A stretch of DNA of 64,000 nucleotides, taken from contig JACJDG010000001.1 of the NCBI GenBank assembly GCA_016432725.1, positions 162,309 to 226,308 of the forward strand, given 5' to 3'. Both the position numbers and the translations under genes were made by a program. This DNA is from Streptomyces sp. DHE7-1 (GTDB taxonomy: Bacteria > Actinomycetota > Actinomycetes > Streptomycetales > Streptomycetaceae). The notes beneath the pieces are model-generated. The model made no database searches. It saw nothing but the letters and a program-made list of their open reading frames with translations, and was not told the DNA's origin. Below are positions 36,750-45,410 of this stretch, in pieces; within the stretch, counting starts at the first letter, position 1, and each line of letters begins with the position of its first letter.

Positions 36750-36789
36750 GGGCGCCTGTCTTTCGTGGTGATGCCGGCGGATGAGTTAG

Positions 36790-37100
36790 AGGTCGATGAC
36801 GCGGCCCGGCGTCCCACGCGGCCGCGGGTGCCAGGGCGGCAACCGCGAGCAACAGAGGGGTCAGCGGGTGTGCCGGTCCGGCCTCGGCTGTGACCCGGGC
36901 AGCGCGGTGCTGCGCTGCCCGGGCCACGTGCATGAGGTACGGCAGACGGGTCAGCTGCAGGCGCTGCAGACGCCGCCGGACCAGCCCTCGAACCAGCCAC
37001 CACACACCGAGCACTGGCCGCCACCGTTGGACACGACGGCGGGGCCGGGGCCGGATCCTGGGCTGCGTCGTCCGGCGCGGGCGTGTGAGCACCGGCCTCG
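36790..37100 (-). pseudogene. Short SpdB-like membrane protein segment in a shifted frame
   Basis: In a frame between its neighbours: RPVLGVWWLVRGLVRRRLQR, QLTRLPYLMHVARAAQHRAA, LTPLLLAVAALAPAAAWDAG. Two hydrophobic stretches with Arg-rich flanks. No clear start; either a real small membrane protein or one split by an indel. Confidence 0.4.
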
Positions 37101-37411
37101 CTGCAGCGGCACCGCCAGTAGCCACACACGGGGCAGGCGTCGTCGGCCATTGCCGGGTGGTGCATGGTGAGCACCGGCTGCCGCTGGAAGCCGGGCATCA
37201 TCTCTTGCAGAGTGCGGCGCGCCCGTCGGCCGACCGGGATCCGGGCGTCGGCCTCGCGCACCATGCGTGCCAGGAGGTCACCGAGCTGGTGGGGCGCGGC
37301 GGCGGTGCAGGCACCGGAGTGCCAGCCGCCGCACCGGTCGCACGCATACTCGGGATTGACCGCGGCTCCTGTCCTATGGGCCACGGGACGTGTCATGATC
37401 GCAGTGGTCAA
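37060..37411 (-). CDS. Zn-ribbon-like small protein of the transfer operon
   Basis: Starts MTTAIMTRPVAHRTGAAVNP. Cys pairs in YACDRCGGWHSGAC and CPVCGYWRCRCSEAG suggest two metal-binding knuckles; between them LARMVREADARIPVGRRARR. The frame stays open to 36569 but the later part has off-frame composition. First clearly coding gene of the leftward block after the 37.5 kb intergenic segment. Confidence 0.55.
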
Positions 37412-37560
37412 GGGAAGTCCTCTTTCCTGGTGACCGGACAGCCCGGAAGGTCAGAGTTCCGGGGCTGTCGCCTGTGGCTGGCCGGACGGCCAGCCACGGC
37501 CCTTCTCCCACCCCCTTGTTCACGCGCTCTGTGGGGTGGGAGCGGGACCGTGGCGGGCGG

Positions 37561-37852
37561 TCAGGCCGCTGGCACGTAGACGCTCGTGTCGGGGCGGAGC
37601 GGATCAGGTAGTCGCTGTCTGTCCACACCGTGCCGACAGCGAAGGGCTGGCCGTCGGGGCGGAGGGTGTCGTGGACGATGACCGCCCATCGCGCGGCGGT
37701 CCGGCGTAGCAGCTGCGCGGCGTCGGCCGGGTTCGTAACGAGTGCCAGGACCTCGAACCGCCCGTCAGCGTTTTGGTAGATCGCGCCAGGGCGGCGGGGC
37801 CGATCTCGTCTCGGCCGCTCAGACGGGTCTGGTGGAATGTGATGCTGTGCAT
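37561..37852 (-). CDS. Small hypothetical protein (frameshifted)
   Basis: Starts MHSITFHQTRLSGRDEIGPA at 37852, slips near 37795, continues YQNADGRFEVLALVTNPADA, TAARWAVIVHDTLRPDGQPF, TVWTDSDYLIRSAP, and the proper end is TSVYVPAA at 37561 in yet another frame. About 97 residues. Probably the first gene of the leftward transfer operon, divergent from gntR. Confidence 0.55.
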
Positions 37853-37888
37853 GTGGGTCGTCCTTCCGGATCTCGACCTGCGACAAGA

Positions 37889-37918
37889 ACCCCTCAGGGC
37901 TGCATCCCTGAGGGGTTC
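37889..37918. terminator. Strong symmetric hairpin
   Basis: AACCCCTCAGGG / CCCTGAGGGGTT, a perfect 12-bp stem with a six-base loop. It lies upstream of the leftward operon's first gene and may insulate it from outside transcription, in either direction. Confidence 0.65.
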
Positions 37919-38453
37919 GTCGTGTTCTGGCCCCGCACAGCAGCGGGGCAGTGCGCCCTGCTCCGCCGGCCACGGGCCCATCCAGGGGGCTGGTGGTCGG
38001 TGGGCAGCACAGGGCTGCAGATGGTGCGCGCGGCCTCTTCCGCCGCGGGTGCTCGCCTTACTGAGTGAGGGAGGCGAAGTGCCCTCAGTCCCGACGCGTC
38101 CTCCTCGCCTCCAGCCGGGACCGATTGCTAGAGGGTTTTGGGAGGGACATCGCGTCGTTCTTTTGCGTCGCGGGGGTGTCGGCCCTACGGGCTGCCGTCA
38201 GTGATGAGCGCCTGGTCGTTTACGGCTTCCTGGCCGCCAGCTAGGGCTGGCGCCTGACGGGTCGTTGCACGTGCTGACTGTCGCCACCAAGGGGGCGACG
38301 CCGCGCGACGGGTCTCCACTCACCTCGACCGGGGCTATCACGGCCGTCATAGCTGTGGTGGATCACGCTATGGAGATCTCAAAGAGCGAGCGCTACGCCG
38401 TCAGTAGCCATCGAGTGAGAGACCGTCACCACGCGCGCCATGCAACTCAGTTC

Positions 38454-38480
38454 AGGGAATCCAACTTGCGTTGGTTCCCT
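38454..38480. promoter_or_regulatory. Near-perfect dyad upstream of gntR
   Basis: AGGGAATCCAAC / GTTGGTTCCCT with one unpaired base and a four-base centre (TTGC). Could be a terminator stem or a second operator half for the GntR-type regulator. Confidence 0.4.
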
Positions 38481-38514
38481 TGAGGAGACCGTGCCACAAC
38501 AGTGAGAGTAAGGT

Positions 38515-38560
38515 CAACAACCATCGCAAGATGGATTGGGGCATGTTGCGATGGTCGTTG
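38515..38560. promoter_or_regulatory. Likely GntR operator
   Basis: Inverted repeat CAACAACCATCGCAA / TTGCGATGGTCGTTG, 14 of 15 positions paired, arms 16 bases apart, ending 33 bases before the gntR ATG. Spacing and symmetry suit autorepression by a dimeric HTH regulator, as with KorSA-type repressors of Streptomyces transfer genes. Confidence 0.6.
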
Positions 38561-38592
38561 CGTTGGGGTCAGGGGGGTGAGAGAGTGCCCCT

Positions 38593-39390
38593 ATGGCATC
38601 GACGTCGAAGTACATGGAGCTAGCCGACGTGCTGGCCGCTGCTATCCGCGGAGGGGATTACGCGCCGGACCAGCGGTTTCCGACAGTCATAGAGCTAGCC
38701 AAGGCCCACGGCGTTGCTCCGAACACGGCCAGCAGGGCAGTGCAGGTACTTAAGGAGCGGGGCTTGCTTTCAGGCAAGGCCGGCGGCACGACGCGTGTCC
38801 GTGTTCCACCTATTCATCAGGTCAGATCCAACTTGCGCTATCAGACAGAGAAGGACAGAGTCCTCCTCCCGGAGGATGAGCGCGCTACGGCCGGTGTCGC
38901 CGAGCTCGACTCGGGTGTGTCGCTGGCCTCGATGTTCGAGATCCATGCTCAGTTGGACGTCATCCCTGCCCCACCCGACGTAGCGGAGACCTTGGGTCTT
39001 GAGCCGGGTGCCCTGGTGTTGCGTCGCATCGGCACGCGTCGCCATAAGCAGGGAGCAGGTGTCGGAAGGTCCGTGTCCTACATGCCGCACGACCTCGCTC
39101 GCCAGAACCCAGCCCTTTTCGACGTCGACCGCGAGCCGTGGCCGGGCGGGGCCCTCCATCAACTCCACACCGTGGGTGTGGAGGTCGATCACATTGAAGA
39201 CGTTGTGACCTCATCTATGCCCACTCAGCACGAGAGGGACGAGCAGGACATTCCGCCTGGGGTCCCGGTGATTCGCGTGCGGAAGATTTCGTACTCCACG
39301 ACTGGCCAGGCTGTAGAGGTGACGGACATCCCGCTTCCTGCCGACCGGGTCGAGCTGCGCTACGTCACTCCCTTGAGGCGGTGGTCATGA
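38593..39390 (+). CDS. GntR family regulator, HutC/UTRA type
   Basis: 265 residues. Winged HTH at residues 5-72 (YAPDQRFPTVIELAKAHGVA, NTASRAVQVLKERGLLSGKA) and a C-terminal UTRA ligand domain (LEPGALVLRRIGTRRHKQGA, VIRVRKISYSTTGQAVEVTD, PLPADRVELRYV). KorSA of pSAM2 has this architecture and represses transfer and replication. The dyad just upstream is a plausible autoregulatory site. Its stop overlaps the next gene's start (ATGA), coupling the two. Confidence 0.88.
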   Translation: MASTSKYMELADVLAAAIRGGDYAPDQRFPTVIELAKAHGVAPNTASRAVQVLKERGLLSGKAGGTTRVRVPPIHQVRSNLRYQTEKDRVLLPEDERATAGVAELDSGVSLASMFEIHAQLDVIPAPPDVAETLGLEPGALVLRRIGTRRHKQGAGVGRSVSYMPHDLARQNPALFDVDREPWPGGALHQLHTVGVEVDHIEDVVTSSMPTQHERDEQDIPPGVPVIRVRKISYSTTGQAVEVTDIPLPADRVELRYVTPLRRWS

Positions 39391-40136
39391 GTCGGGTTAT
39401 CAGTGTGGTGACACCCGTTTACGACGGAGGCACCGAATTTCTGCCGGAGGCGTACGAATCCGTGCGGGCCGAGCGCGAGCGCCTACCCAACGGGTGGGAC
39501 TTGCAGTGGCTGGTCCAAGAGGACGGCACGACGGGGCGGCCCATCACCACGATTCCAGATGAGCCTTGGATTTCTGCTGGGATGGGCACTCGGAACGGTG
39601 CGGGGGCGGCCCGCACAATGGCTCTTCCTCGAGCCGTAGGCGACCTCGTCCGTGCTCTGGACGCTGATGACGTGATCCTGCCCGGTGGCCTCGTCCGGGA
39701 GATCACTGCCTTGGAGGAGCACCCCGGAGCAGGGTGGTGCGTATCCGCTGGCCTGGACCTCTTGCCGGACGGCTCAACTGTTGCTGGGCCGTACGACCCC
39801 CCAGAAGGCTCTCTGACGTATGACGCGCTGCTCCGCGCCTACGACGCTGATGTCTTTCCGGTGCTCGCCCAACACCTGACGGTACGCAAGTCGCTGCTCC
39901 TCGCCGTGGGCGCCTGGCCCACCCTCCCAGCCTGGGAGACAATCGCGACTGTCCTGTGCTGTGCGGCCGTCTCGGACGGGTGGATGATCTCAACTCCAGG
40001 CGGTATCTACCGAAAGCACCCCGGCCAAACCACGGCCCGAGCCGACTACGCCGAGGTTGCTGACCTGGCTCAGCTTCGGATCGTCGTCCGAGCGCAAGCG
40101 GAAGCGCTACGGGTCAGCGGTTGGCGGTGGCCGTAA
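39387..40136 (+). CDS. Glycosyltransferase family 2 coupled to gntR
   Basis: 249 residues from ATG 39387. GT-A start MSRVISVVTPVYDGGTEFLP, PWISAGMGTRNGAGAARTMA, LVRALDADDVILPGGLV with the DxD, and AVGAWPTLPAWETIATVLCC. Translational coupling to gntR puts it under the same control. Similar GT2 genes occur on actinomycete conjugative elements as cargo; the acceptor is unknown, and surface or metabolite glycosylation is a guess. A terminator follows. Confidence 0.85.
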   Translation: MSRVISVVTPVYDGGTEFLPEAYESVRAERERLPNGWDLQWLVQEDGTTGRPITTIPDEPWISAGMGTRNGAGAARTMALPRAVGDLVRALDADDVILPGGLVREITALEEHPGAGWCVSAGLDLLPDGSTVAGPYDPPEGSLTYDALLRAYDADVFPVLAQHLTVRKSLLLAVGAWPTLPAWETIATVLCCAAVSDGWMISTPGGIYRKHPGQTTARADYAEVADLAQLRIVVRAQAEALRVSGWRWP

Positions 40137-40159
40137 GAAAAGATGAGGGCGACAAAGGG

Positions 40160-40190
40160 AAGAGGCCCCGTCGCCACAACGGAGCCTCTT
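40160..40190 (+). terminator. Terminator of the gntR-GT2 operon
   Basis: AAGAGGC / GCCTCTT stem around CCCGTCGCCACAACGGA, followed by TCTAAG, 24 bases after the GT2 stop. Confidence 0.7.
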
Positions 40191-40353
40191 CTAAGCCCGA
40201 CTCACTGCCCTACCAAAAGCTTCGAGTCGTGTCCGGTGAGGTGACCTCGCCGGGGTGATGCCCGTGGACTTATAGCCCGCGCAGTCACCTGTCCCCAGAG
40301 TATGCGCAGAAGATTGCGCAACGCCACTACTCCGGGGCCCACATAGGTCACAT

Positions 40354-40536
40354 TTGCGGGTCGCGGCTCCCCTACCTGGGGAGATACATCCCTATGCGCC
40401 ACCAGACTCTCTCGGCCAAGGTGCCGGGGGTGTCCGCGTTCACGGACGCGCCATGGCCATCTACGCGACCGTCGGCCACGCCCCCGCAGCCGATGCCATC
40501 TCCTACGTCAGCCCCACCTGGGGGGTGGCACTGTGA
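40354..40536 (+). CDS. Small ORF ahead of the replication-type gene
   Basis: 60 residues ending AADAISYVSPTWGVAL; its TGA overlaps the GTG start of the next gene (GTGA), a usual sign of translational coupling. An internal start (MAIYATVGHAPAADAISYVS) would give 27 residues. A leader peptide or short accessory protein; no family known. Confidence 0.45.
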   Translation: MRVAAPLPGEIHPYAPPDSLGQGAGGVRVHGRAMAIYATVGHAPAADAISYVSPTWGVAL

Positions 40537-41584
40537 TTCAGCATATGAACCTGGTGTTCCAGGCGGAAGGGCTGAGCATGGGGGAGGGCGCGTTCTTGAT
40601 GGCGTGCGCCAATCACACCGACGACCGGGGGTACGTCATCGCCCACATGCAGCAGCTGGCGGACGAGGCGCACATGTCTCTCAGATCCGCACGGGACCAG
40701 CGTGCCCGGCTGGAGAAGCGCCGGCTGCTCAAGGCGGGGCAACGGTTCAGCCCGAAAAACGGGGCGCAGCTCGCCAACCTGTTCCGGATCAACCTGGATT
40801 TGCTGGCCAGCATGAAGCGCGCACGCCGAGACTACGGGCCGTCCCTCGTGGAGGAGCTCACCTTCAGCGAGACACCCGAGGAAAAGCCCAGCTCAAACCC
40901 CCCGGCGAAATCTGCCGCCCCTCCGTCAGACCCCCCGGCATATCTCGCACCCCCCTCGGCAGATCTCGCACCCTCCCCGGCAGATCTCGCAGGGGCAGGG
41001 GCGGCGAAATCTGCCCCCCTTCTCCTTCCTTCTTCCTCCCCTCTTCTCTCCCTCCGGGCGCGGGCGTCGCGAGCGGCGTTGACGCCTCAGAGAGCACAGC
41101 ACCGGACGGAGAGAGGGAGAGCGTGGCTTCGCCCGAGGGACAGAACCACTCCGGGGCTGGGCTGCCGCAGCAGCGCGAGGGTTCAAACCCAAGCACAGCA
41201 GCAGGGGGCCGGATCGTGGCCGCGTACGCGGCTGCCCTCGGGCGGCCGGTGCTGAAGGGCACCAGGGCCAAGCTGGAACGCCAGGCGGTGGAGCTGCTCG
41301 AGCAGGGCCTGCCCGAGGCGTGGCTGTGCGACCGGGCAGAGGAGCTGGCGGCGCGCGGCTGGTCCGACCTTGTCCAGCATGCAGAACGGTCCACCGCTCC
41401 GATCCAGGGGCAGGGTGGGAGGGTCGGCTCCCGCCGGGCTGGCCTGCCGGAGTGGTGCGGCGAGTGCGGTGAGGACAACCCGGCCGCACGCCTCAACCCG
41501 CGGTTCCGGACCCTCGGTGAGATGGGCGGTGGCGAGAAGTGCCCACGCTGCCATCCGGACCGAGTCATCTCCGCGGCCGCATGA
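40533..41584 (+). CDS. HTH replication-initiator-like protein of the conjugative element (frameshifted)
   Basis: GTG start, MIQHMNLVFQAEGLSMGEGA. The winged-helix N-terminal part (CANHTDDRGYVIAHMQQLAD, SLRSARDQRARLEKRRLLKA, LANLFRINLDLLASM) resembles replisome-organiser domains. A low-complexity SADLAPSPADL linker follows, then a frame change near 41030, then RIVAAYAAALGRPVLKGTRA, ELLEQGLPEAWLCDRAEELA and a Zn motif CGECGEDN...CPRCHPD. About 350 residues joined. In many actinomycete elements such a protein precedes the Rep primase-polymerase gene. Confidence 0.65.
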
Positions 41585-41712
41585 AAACCACCACGAAGGC
41601 GCCATGAGCGCCTCCTCACGGCCGATCACCCCCTTCGGCGTCAATTCCCCAGCGGGCACCGTGATCGACCGTCAGGGGACCGCACAGCCGATCTTGAAAG
41701 GAAATCTTCGCG

Positions 41713-41806
41713 ATGGGTCTGATCTCCGACAGCCTCGACCGCGCCACCCAGAAGGCGTTCACCCGCCCGATCCCGAAGTCCGCGCCCGCGCAAATGCGGC
41801 ACCTAA
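41713..41806 (+). pseudogene. 5' stub of a replication-region gene, cut by IS701
   Basis: Starts MGLISDSLDRATQKAFTRPI with an AAAGGAAA RBS, and is interrupted after about 31 residues (AQMRHL) by the inverted repeat of the IS701 element. The rest of the gene is not found on the other side of the insertion array, so a deletion accompanied or followed it. Confidence 0.6.
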
Positions 41807-43232
41807 TAGGACTCCGTTAGGTCTGTCTCGATCTTGATGTCGTGCGTGGCCTGCTGGGCAGGGGCCGTTGGCAGGTGGTGCAGATGCCGGTCCAGCACCT
41901 CAGGATGTCTTGGAGGGCGTCGAGGGTCTGGTAGAGAGTGAGCCCGGTGTGGGTGCTTTTGGGGCCAGACGCTGTTCGGTGAGAAATGCATGGGCGGCGG
42001 TGACGAGGGTGGCGTGGTGGTGCCAGCCGGGCCAGGACCGGCCTTCGAAGTGGTCCAGGCCCAGGCCGTGCTTGAGTTCGCGGTAGTCGTGCTCGATGCG
42101 CCAGCGGACCTTGGCCAGACGGACCAGTTCGGCGATCGGGGTGTCGGCGGGCAGGCTGGACAGCCAGTAGTCGGTGGGCGCCTCGGCGTCCTCGGGCCAC
42201 TCGATCAGCAGCCAGCAGTCCGGCAGGATGCCGTCCCACCAGCCCTGTCCGGCCGAAGCGGCGGCCCGGATCGGGCGCTCGACGGCCTTGCCGGCCGGGC
42301 GGACGCGCACGGCGGCGAAGCGGGAACGTAACTGGCCGCGTAAGCCCTGCCGCCAGGTAAGGGAGGTGAACGCTTCCTGCCCGAGACCGGCGGCCAGGGC
42401 TGCCACCGAGGGTGCGGGCTGGCGGTAGCGGGGCTGGGGCCAGCAGTCGACGGAGCCCTTGCGCTCCGGAGCCACGGGCTGGGCGTCGAACGGGTGGGCA
42501 CTCACGTCCGCGCGGACGGCCAGCACGTAGTCGATTCCGCGGTCGGACAGTGCGGCCCGCAGGTGGGCGTTGGTGCCGTAGGCGGCATCGGCCACCACGA
42601 CCGGCGGGTTCATGCCCCAGTCGGTCAGCTCATCGAGCATGTCCAGCGCCAGCCGCCACTTCTCGCGGTGCGTGACCTCGGGCGGAACACGAGTGAGGGT
42701 GCGGCGGTCGGTGTCCGCGTTCCACTCCTTGGGCAGGAACATCCGCCACTGCAGCGGGCAGGAGGCTGTGTCGCTGGCGGCGTGGACGCTGACCGCGACC
42801 TGGCAGTTGGCGCGTTTGCCCAGGGCCCCGCAGTACTGCGGGGCCACGGCGACCGACATTCTTCCGTCCTTGGGCAGCGACACGTCGTCGATCACCCAGG
42901 CCGTCGGGGCGATCAGCGGCAGCATCCGCTCTGCGATCCGCCGCTGCACCGGCACCGGGTCCCAGGTGGACTGGTTCACGAACTGCTGCAGGTTCTGTTC
43001 GTTGCCGTCCGGCAGCCTCGAGGCCATGGCCTGGATCGACTTGCGGCGGCCGTCCAGCATCAGTCCCCGCAGGTAGCAGTCGCCCTTGGCTCGCTGGTCC
43101 CTGCGCGGCACCGACGCGAACACATCAGCCACATACAACGCCAACTTCGCCCGGACACGGTTCACTTCATGTGCGTCCATCCACCCAACATGCCCAGGAA
43201 CAGGCCGAACCCGAAGACCTAACGGAGTCCTA
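41807..43232 (-). mobile_element. IS701 family insertion sequence
   Basis: Perfect 18-bp inverted ends (TAGGACTCCGTTAGGTCT at 41807 and its complement at 43215-43232). Flanked by CTAA at 41803-41806 and 43233-43236, a 4-bp YTAR target duplication as expected for IS701. Length 1426 bp with one transposase gene. Confidence 0.92.
41817..43180 (-). CDS. IS701 family transposase (one frameshift near C-terminus)
   Basis: Starts MDAHEVNRVRAKLALYVADV. DDE motifs: AWVIDDVSLPKDGRMSVAVA (first Asp), VVVADAAYGTNAHLRAALSD (second Asp), VRWRIEHDYRELKHGLGLDH (Glu). The frame slips near 41970 in a CCCC/AAAA run; the proper end is LTLYQTLDALQDILRCWTGI and CTTCQRPLPSRP to 41817. About 450 residues joined. Catalytic residues are intact and ends perfect, so recently active. 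Confidence 0.88.
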
Positions 43233-43287
43233 CTAAGCGTTGTCCCGTAATTGATCACGGTCGTGCTTGCTGACCCGCCTGCTCGGG

Positions 43288-44061
43288 TCAGCCGGTGATG
43301 GTGAGGTTGTGGAGGCGGGCGATGCCGAGCACGGCGTGGTGAACGCCGTTGCCTTTCAAGCGGCAGTCGCGGAGGATCTTCCAGCTCTTCATCCGGGCGA
43401 AGGCGTGCTCGACGCGGGCCCTGAACTTGCGGTGCGAGGCGTTGTGTTCCTCTTTCCAACTCGGCAGTTCGGCCCGGCCAGGGTCACGGCGGTGAGGGAT
43501 GATCAGGCCAGTGCCCCGGTAGCCGCCGTCAGCGATCACGGTGGTCCGGCCGAGGGCGTCCTTCGTTCCGGACAGCTCCCATGCCTTGCAGTCGTTGCGG
43601 TTGCCCAGGACCGGCCGGCCGACGACGACAACCAGACGAGTGTCGGCATCGATGACGACTTGGTGGTTGGTGGAGTACCTGTAGTTCTTCGACTGCTCGG
43701 CGATCGTGTGGTCCCGGGTGGGGACCACCAGGGTGCCGTCGACGATCAGCACCGAGTCCTTTCGGAACCTCGTGCGAGGCCGCAGGGCGAGCAATGGCCC
43801 AAGGTGGGCGATGATCCGGTCCGCGGCGGACTTGGAGACCCGGAATAACGGGGCCAACTGCCGCAGGGTGAGGTTCGTCCGCCAGTACGCGGCCACCAGC
43901 AGGAATCTGTCTTCCAGCGGCAGGCCCCAGGGCCGGCCTCTGCTCACCGGGTCGGCGCCCTCCCGCCGCAACGCGGTCACGAGCTTCGTGAACTGTCGTG
44001 GGCTCAGCCCGGTGAACGGGGCTATCCAGGAGGGTTCCGACGCAGTGATCACACCAGCCAC
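43288..44061 (-). CDS. IS5 family transposase
   Basis: 257 residues, intact. N-terminal HTH (LTLRQLAPLFRVSKSAADRI), DDE residues in SVLIVDGTLVVPTRDHTIAE, TVIADGGYRGTGLIIPHRRD and RARVEHAFARMKSWKILRDC. DDE_Tnp_4-type. Divergent from the passenger gene, about 100 bases apart. Confidence 0.9.
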   Translation of the reverse strand: MAGVITASEPSWIAPFTGLSPRQFTKLVTALRREGADPVSRGRPWGLPLEDRFLLVAAYWRTNLTLRQLAPLFRVSKSAADRIIAHLGPLLALRPRTRFRKDSVLIVDGTLVVPTRDHTIAEQSKNYRYSTNHQVVIDADTRLVVVVGRPVLGNRNDCKAWELSGTKDALGRTTVIADGGYRGTGLIIPHRRDPGRAELPSWKEEHNASHRKFRARVEHAFARMKSWKILRDCRLKGNGVHHAVLGIARLHNLTITG

Positions 44062-44161
44062 GGCGAGATCGTCTCACCTTGATCATGCTCCAGGGCTCGC
44101 AACATCTGGGCGGGAAATATCTTGATCGCCCGGAATGGCTTCCGCGTGAGATCCTCCGTCC

Positions 44162-44571
44162 GTGGCTACGGAGACCGAGGTGGGAGAGCTGTTGCACCAG
44201 CGTGGCTGGCGGACGGCATTTACGGTCACTGAAAGGGTGAACGCGTGGGCCGCCCTGGTACGCGTCATCGAGCGCGGCTACGGCGACGACATCTACGAGT
44301 ACACCAACGACCTCTACTGCCGAAACTGGCTGCACGAGGCATGGCTCCTGCTGGACGAACACGTCGTCCAGCTCTGGACCCGCGGATCAAAGCCTTGGAC
44401 GCGCAGTACAAGGCCGCGACTGTCGACGACGGCCACGCACTCGATCATTTCCACAGGCTGCCTGGCCCCGACCTGTGGTGGTGGCGGCGCCACCCCCGCA
44501 TCCTCACCGGAGACCTCGGACGTTCGCTGCGCTCGGCCGGTGCCATCGGCGCCGACCCGGGCACGACATGA
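44162..44571 (+). CDS. IS passenger: small hypothetical protein (frameshifted)
   Basis: GTG start, MATETEVGELLHQRGWRTAF, TERVNAWAALVRVIERGYGD, NDLYCRNWLHEAWLLLDEHV; slips near 44388 and continues RIKALDAQYKAATVDDGHAL, PGPDLWWWRRHPRILTGDLG to 44571. About 136 residues; acidic. It lies inside the IS ends, so it moves with the transposase. No family recalled; an antitoxin or immunity-like role would be a guess. Confidence 0.6.
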
Positions 44572-44605
44572 CCCTCAGCCTCGAGGGATTACGGGACAGC
44601 ACTTA

Positions 44606-44776
44606 GGTGAGCAGTTCGCGGAACTTCGGGCGCTGAAGGGGGTGGAGGCGGCTGGAGGTTCCCGGGTCCTCCTCGAAGACGACCGGGTCCTCGATCCCGG
44701 CCTCGTCCAGGACGAGGTTCTGCCGGGCGGTCGACTGCTGGTCGGTCGAGACCCGCTTGTAGGCCAGGTTCGCCAC
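44606..44776 (-). pseudogene. tnpR: Serine resolvase, N-terminal fragment (Tn3 type)
   Basis: GTG at 44776: VANLAYKRVSTDQQSTARQN (the active Ser lies in RVST), LVLDEAGIEDPVVFEEDPGT, LHPLQRPKFRELLT. The frame is cut after about 55 residues at the TA flank of the IS5 element. The remaining catalytic and DNA-binding parts are absent. Confidence 0.82.
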
Positions 44777-44834
44777 CGAGGGCCCCTCCCGTACGGAGGA
44801 TCGAACCCTGTCTGTCATCAAACCCTGTCAGCAA

Positions 44835-44874
44835 TCACTGGCTGTGTTCATGAGAACGGACAGCAGATGTTCAC
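44835..44874 (-). repeat. Res-like repeat R, copy 2 (upstream of resolvase)
   Basis: On the reverse strand GTGAACATCTGCTGTCCG, then TTCTCATGAACACAGCCAGTGA. It lies about 60 bases upstream of the resolvase start, where Tn3-type res sites are found. TGTCCGTTCTCATGAACA has the TGT...ACA symmetry of resolvase subsites. Confidence 0.5.
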
Positions 44875-45017
44875 GACTATGGGAGGCGCCGCCGTCTGGC
44901 ACTGTTCGATTGCAGCAGTAGCAATTCCGCTTCAACCCTCCGCGACCGCCGTGCAGGCCGTTACCGCCCTCCGTGCTCCCGAACACGATTGCGGATGCTG
45001 GGTGCGATCATGCACGC

Positions 45018-45410
45018 ATGAACCATCTCGGCGACGCGAACCTGCGCACCTGGACGCTGCGCATCACGGCGCTCTTGGCGGCCGACACCCGAGATCAACT
45101 TGCCTGGCTGGGCGAGCGTGAGCTGGAAACGAAGGACGTCGTTGAAGAGGTGGAGCTCATGTGCCGCGTGTCCGAAGGGCTCGCGGTCCGCGGAGCCTTC
45201 GAGCCTGAGGATCAGCGTCACCTTCGGGCCATCGGCCGTCGCATCGGCGAGATCGATGGCACCCACCGCGTCGGCCCCTGGGACAACGCTCTGGCCACGG
45301 ATTCGGTGTGGGACGACATTCGTTCTCTCGCTCGCCAGTTTCTCCTCACGAGGCTGGGAGACTGGCATCAGCCACTGCCACGCCTCGTGCCCCCGCCGGG
45401 CGACCACTGA
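45018..45410 (+). CDS. Hypothetical protein between inverted res-like repeats
   Basis: 131 residues from ATG 45018: MNHLGDANLRTWTLRITALL, LAWLGERELETKDVVEEVEL, GAFEPEDQRHLRAIGRRIGE, WDDIRSLARQFLLTRLGDWH. Helical, acidic, intact. Lies between R copies 2 and 3, which are inverted relative to each other, so it may be Tn3-type cargo. Family not recognised. Confidence 0.6.
   Translation: MNHLGDANLRTWTLRITALLAADTRDQLAWLGERELETKDVVEEVELMCRVSEGLAVRGAFEPEDQRHLRAIGRRIGEIDGTHRVGPWDNALATDSVWDDIRSLARQFLLTRLGDWHQPLPRLVPPPGDH

Larger units (their letters stand above)
37919..38592. other. Divergent control region between transfer operon and gntR
   Basis: About 670 bases without a gene. It holds several dyads (38100-38260), the hairpin at 38454-38480 and the operator-like dyad at 38515-38560. 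The leftward operon promoter and the gntR promoter are expected here; no clear -35/-10 boxes were found. Confidence 0.5.
43236..44603 (-). mobile_element. IS5 family element carrying a passenger gene
   Basis: Ends AGCGTTGTCCCGTAAT at 43236 and, on the reverse strand, AGTGCTGTCCCGTAAT at 44603: 14 of 16 match. TA flanks both ends. It contains a transposase (leftward) and a second gene (rightward). Rejoining the flanks gives CACCTAGGTG, a palindrome with a CTAG centre, as expected for a TA-duplicating IS5 group. Confidence 0.75.

Noticed and set aside
37374..37560. Continuation of the 37.8 kb small gene to 37374
   Set aside because: The frame stays open but the composition turns Arg/Pro-rich and a family-like end (TSVYVPAA) is found in another frame at 37561.
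38100..38260. Possible origin of replication in the dyad-rich region
   Set aside because: No regular iterons or DnaA boxes were found; dyads alone are common in GC-rich DNA.
43181..43459. 93-residue N-terminal extension of the IS701 transposase
   Set aside because: It would run through the element's own inverted repeat and into the neighbouring IS5 element; ATG at 43180 is inside the ends.
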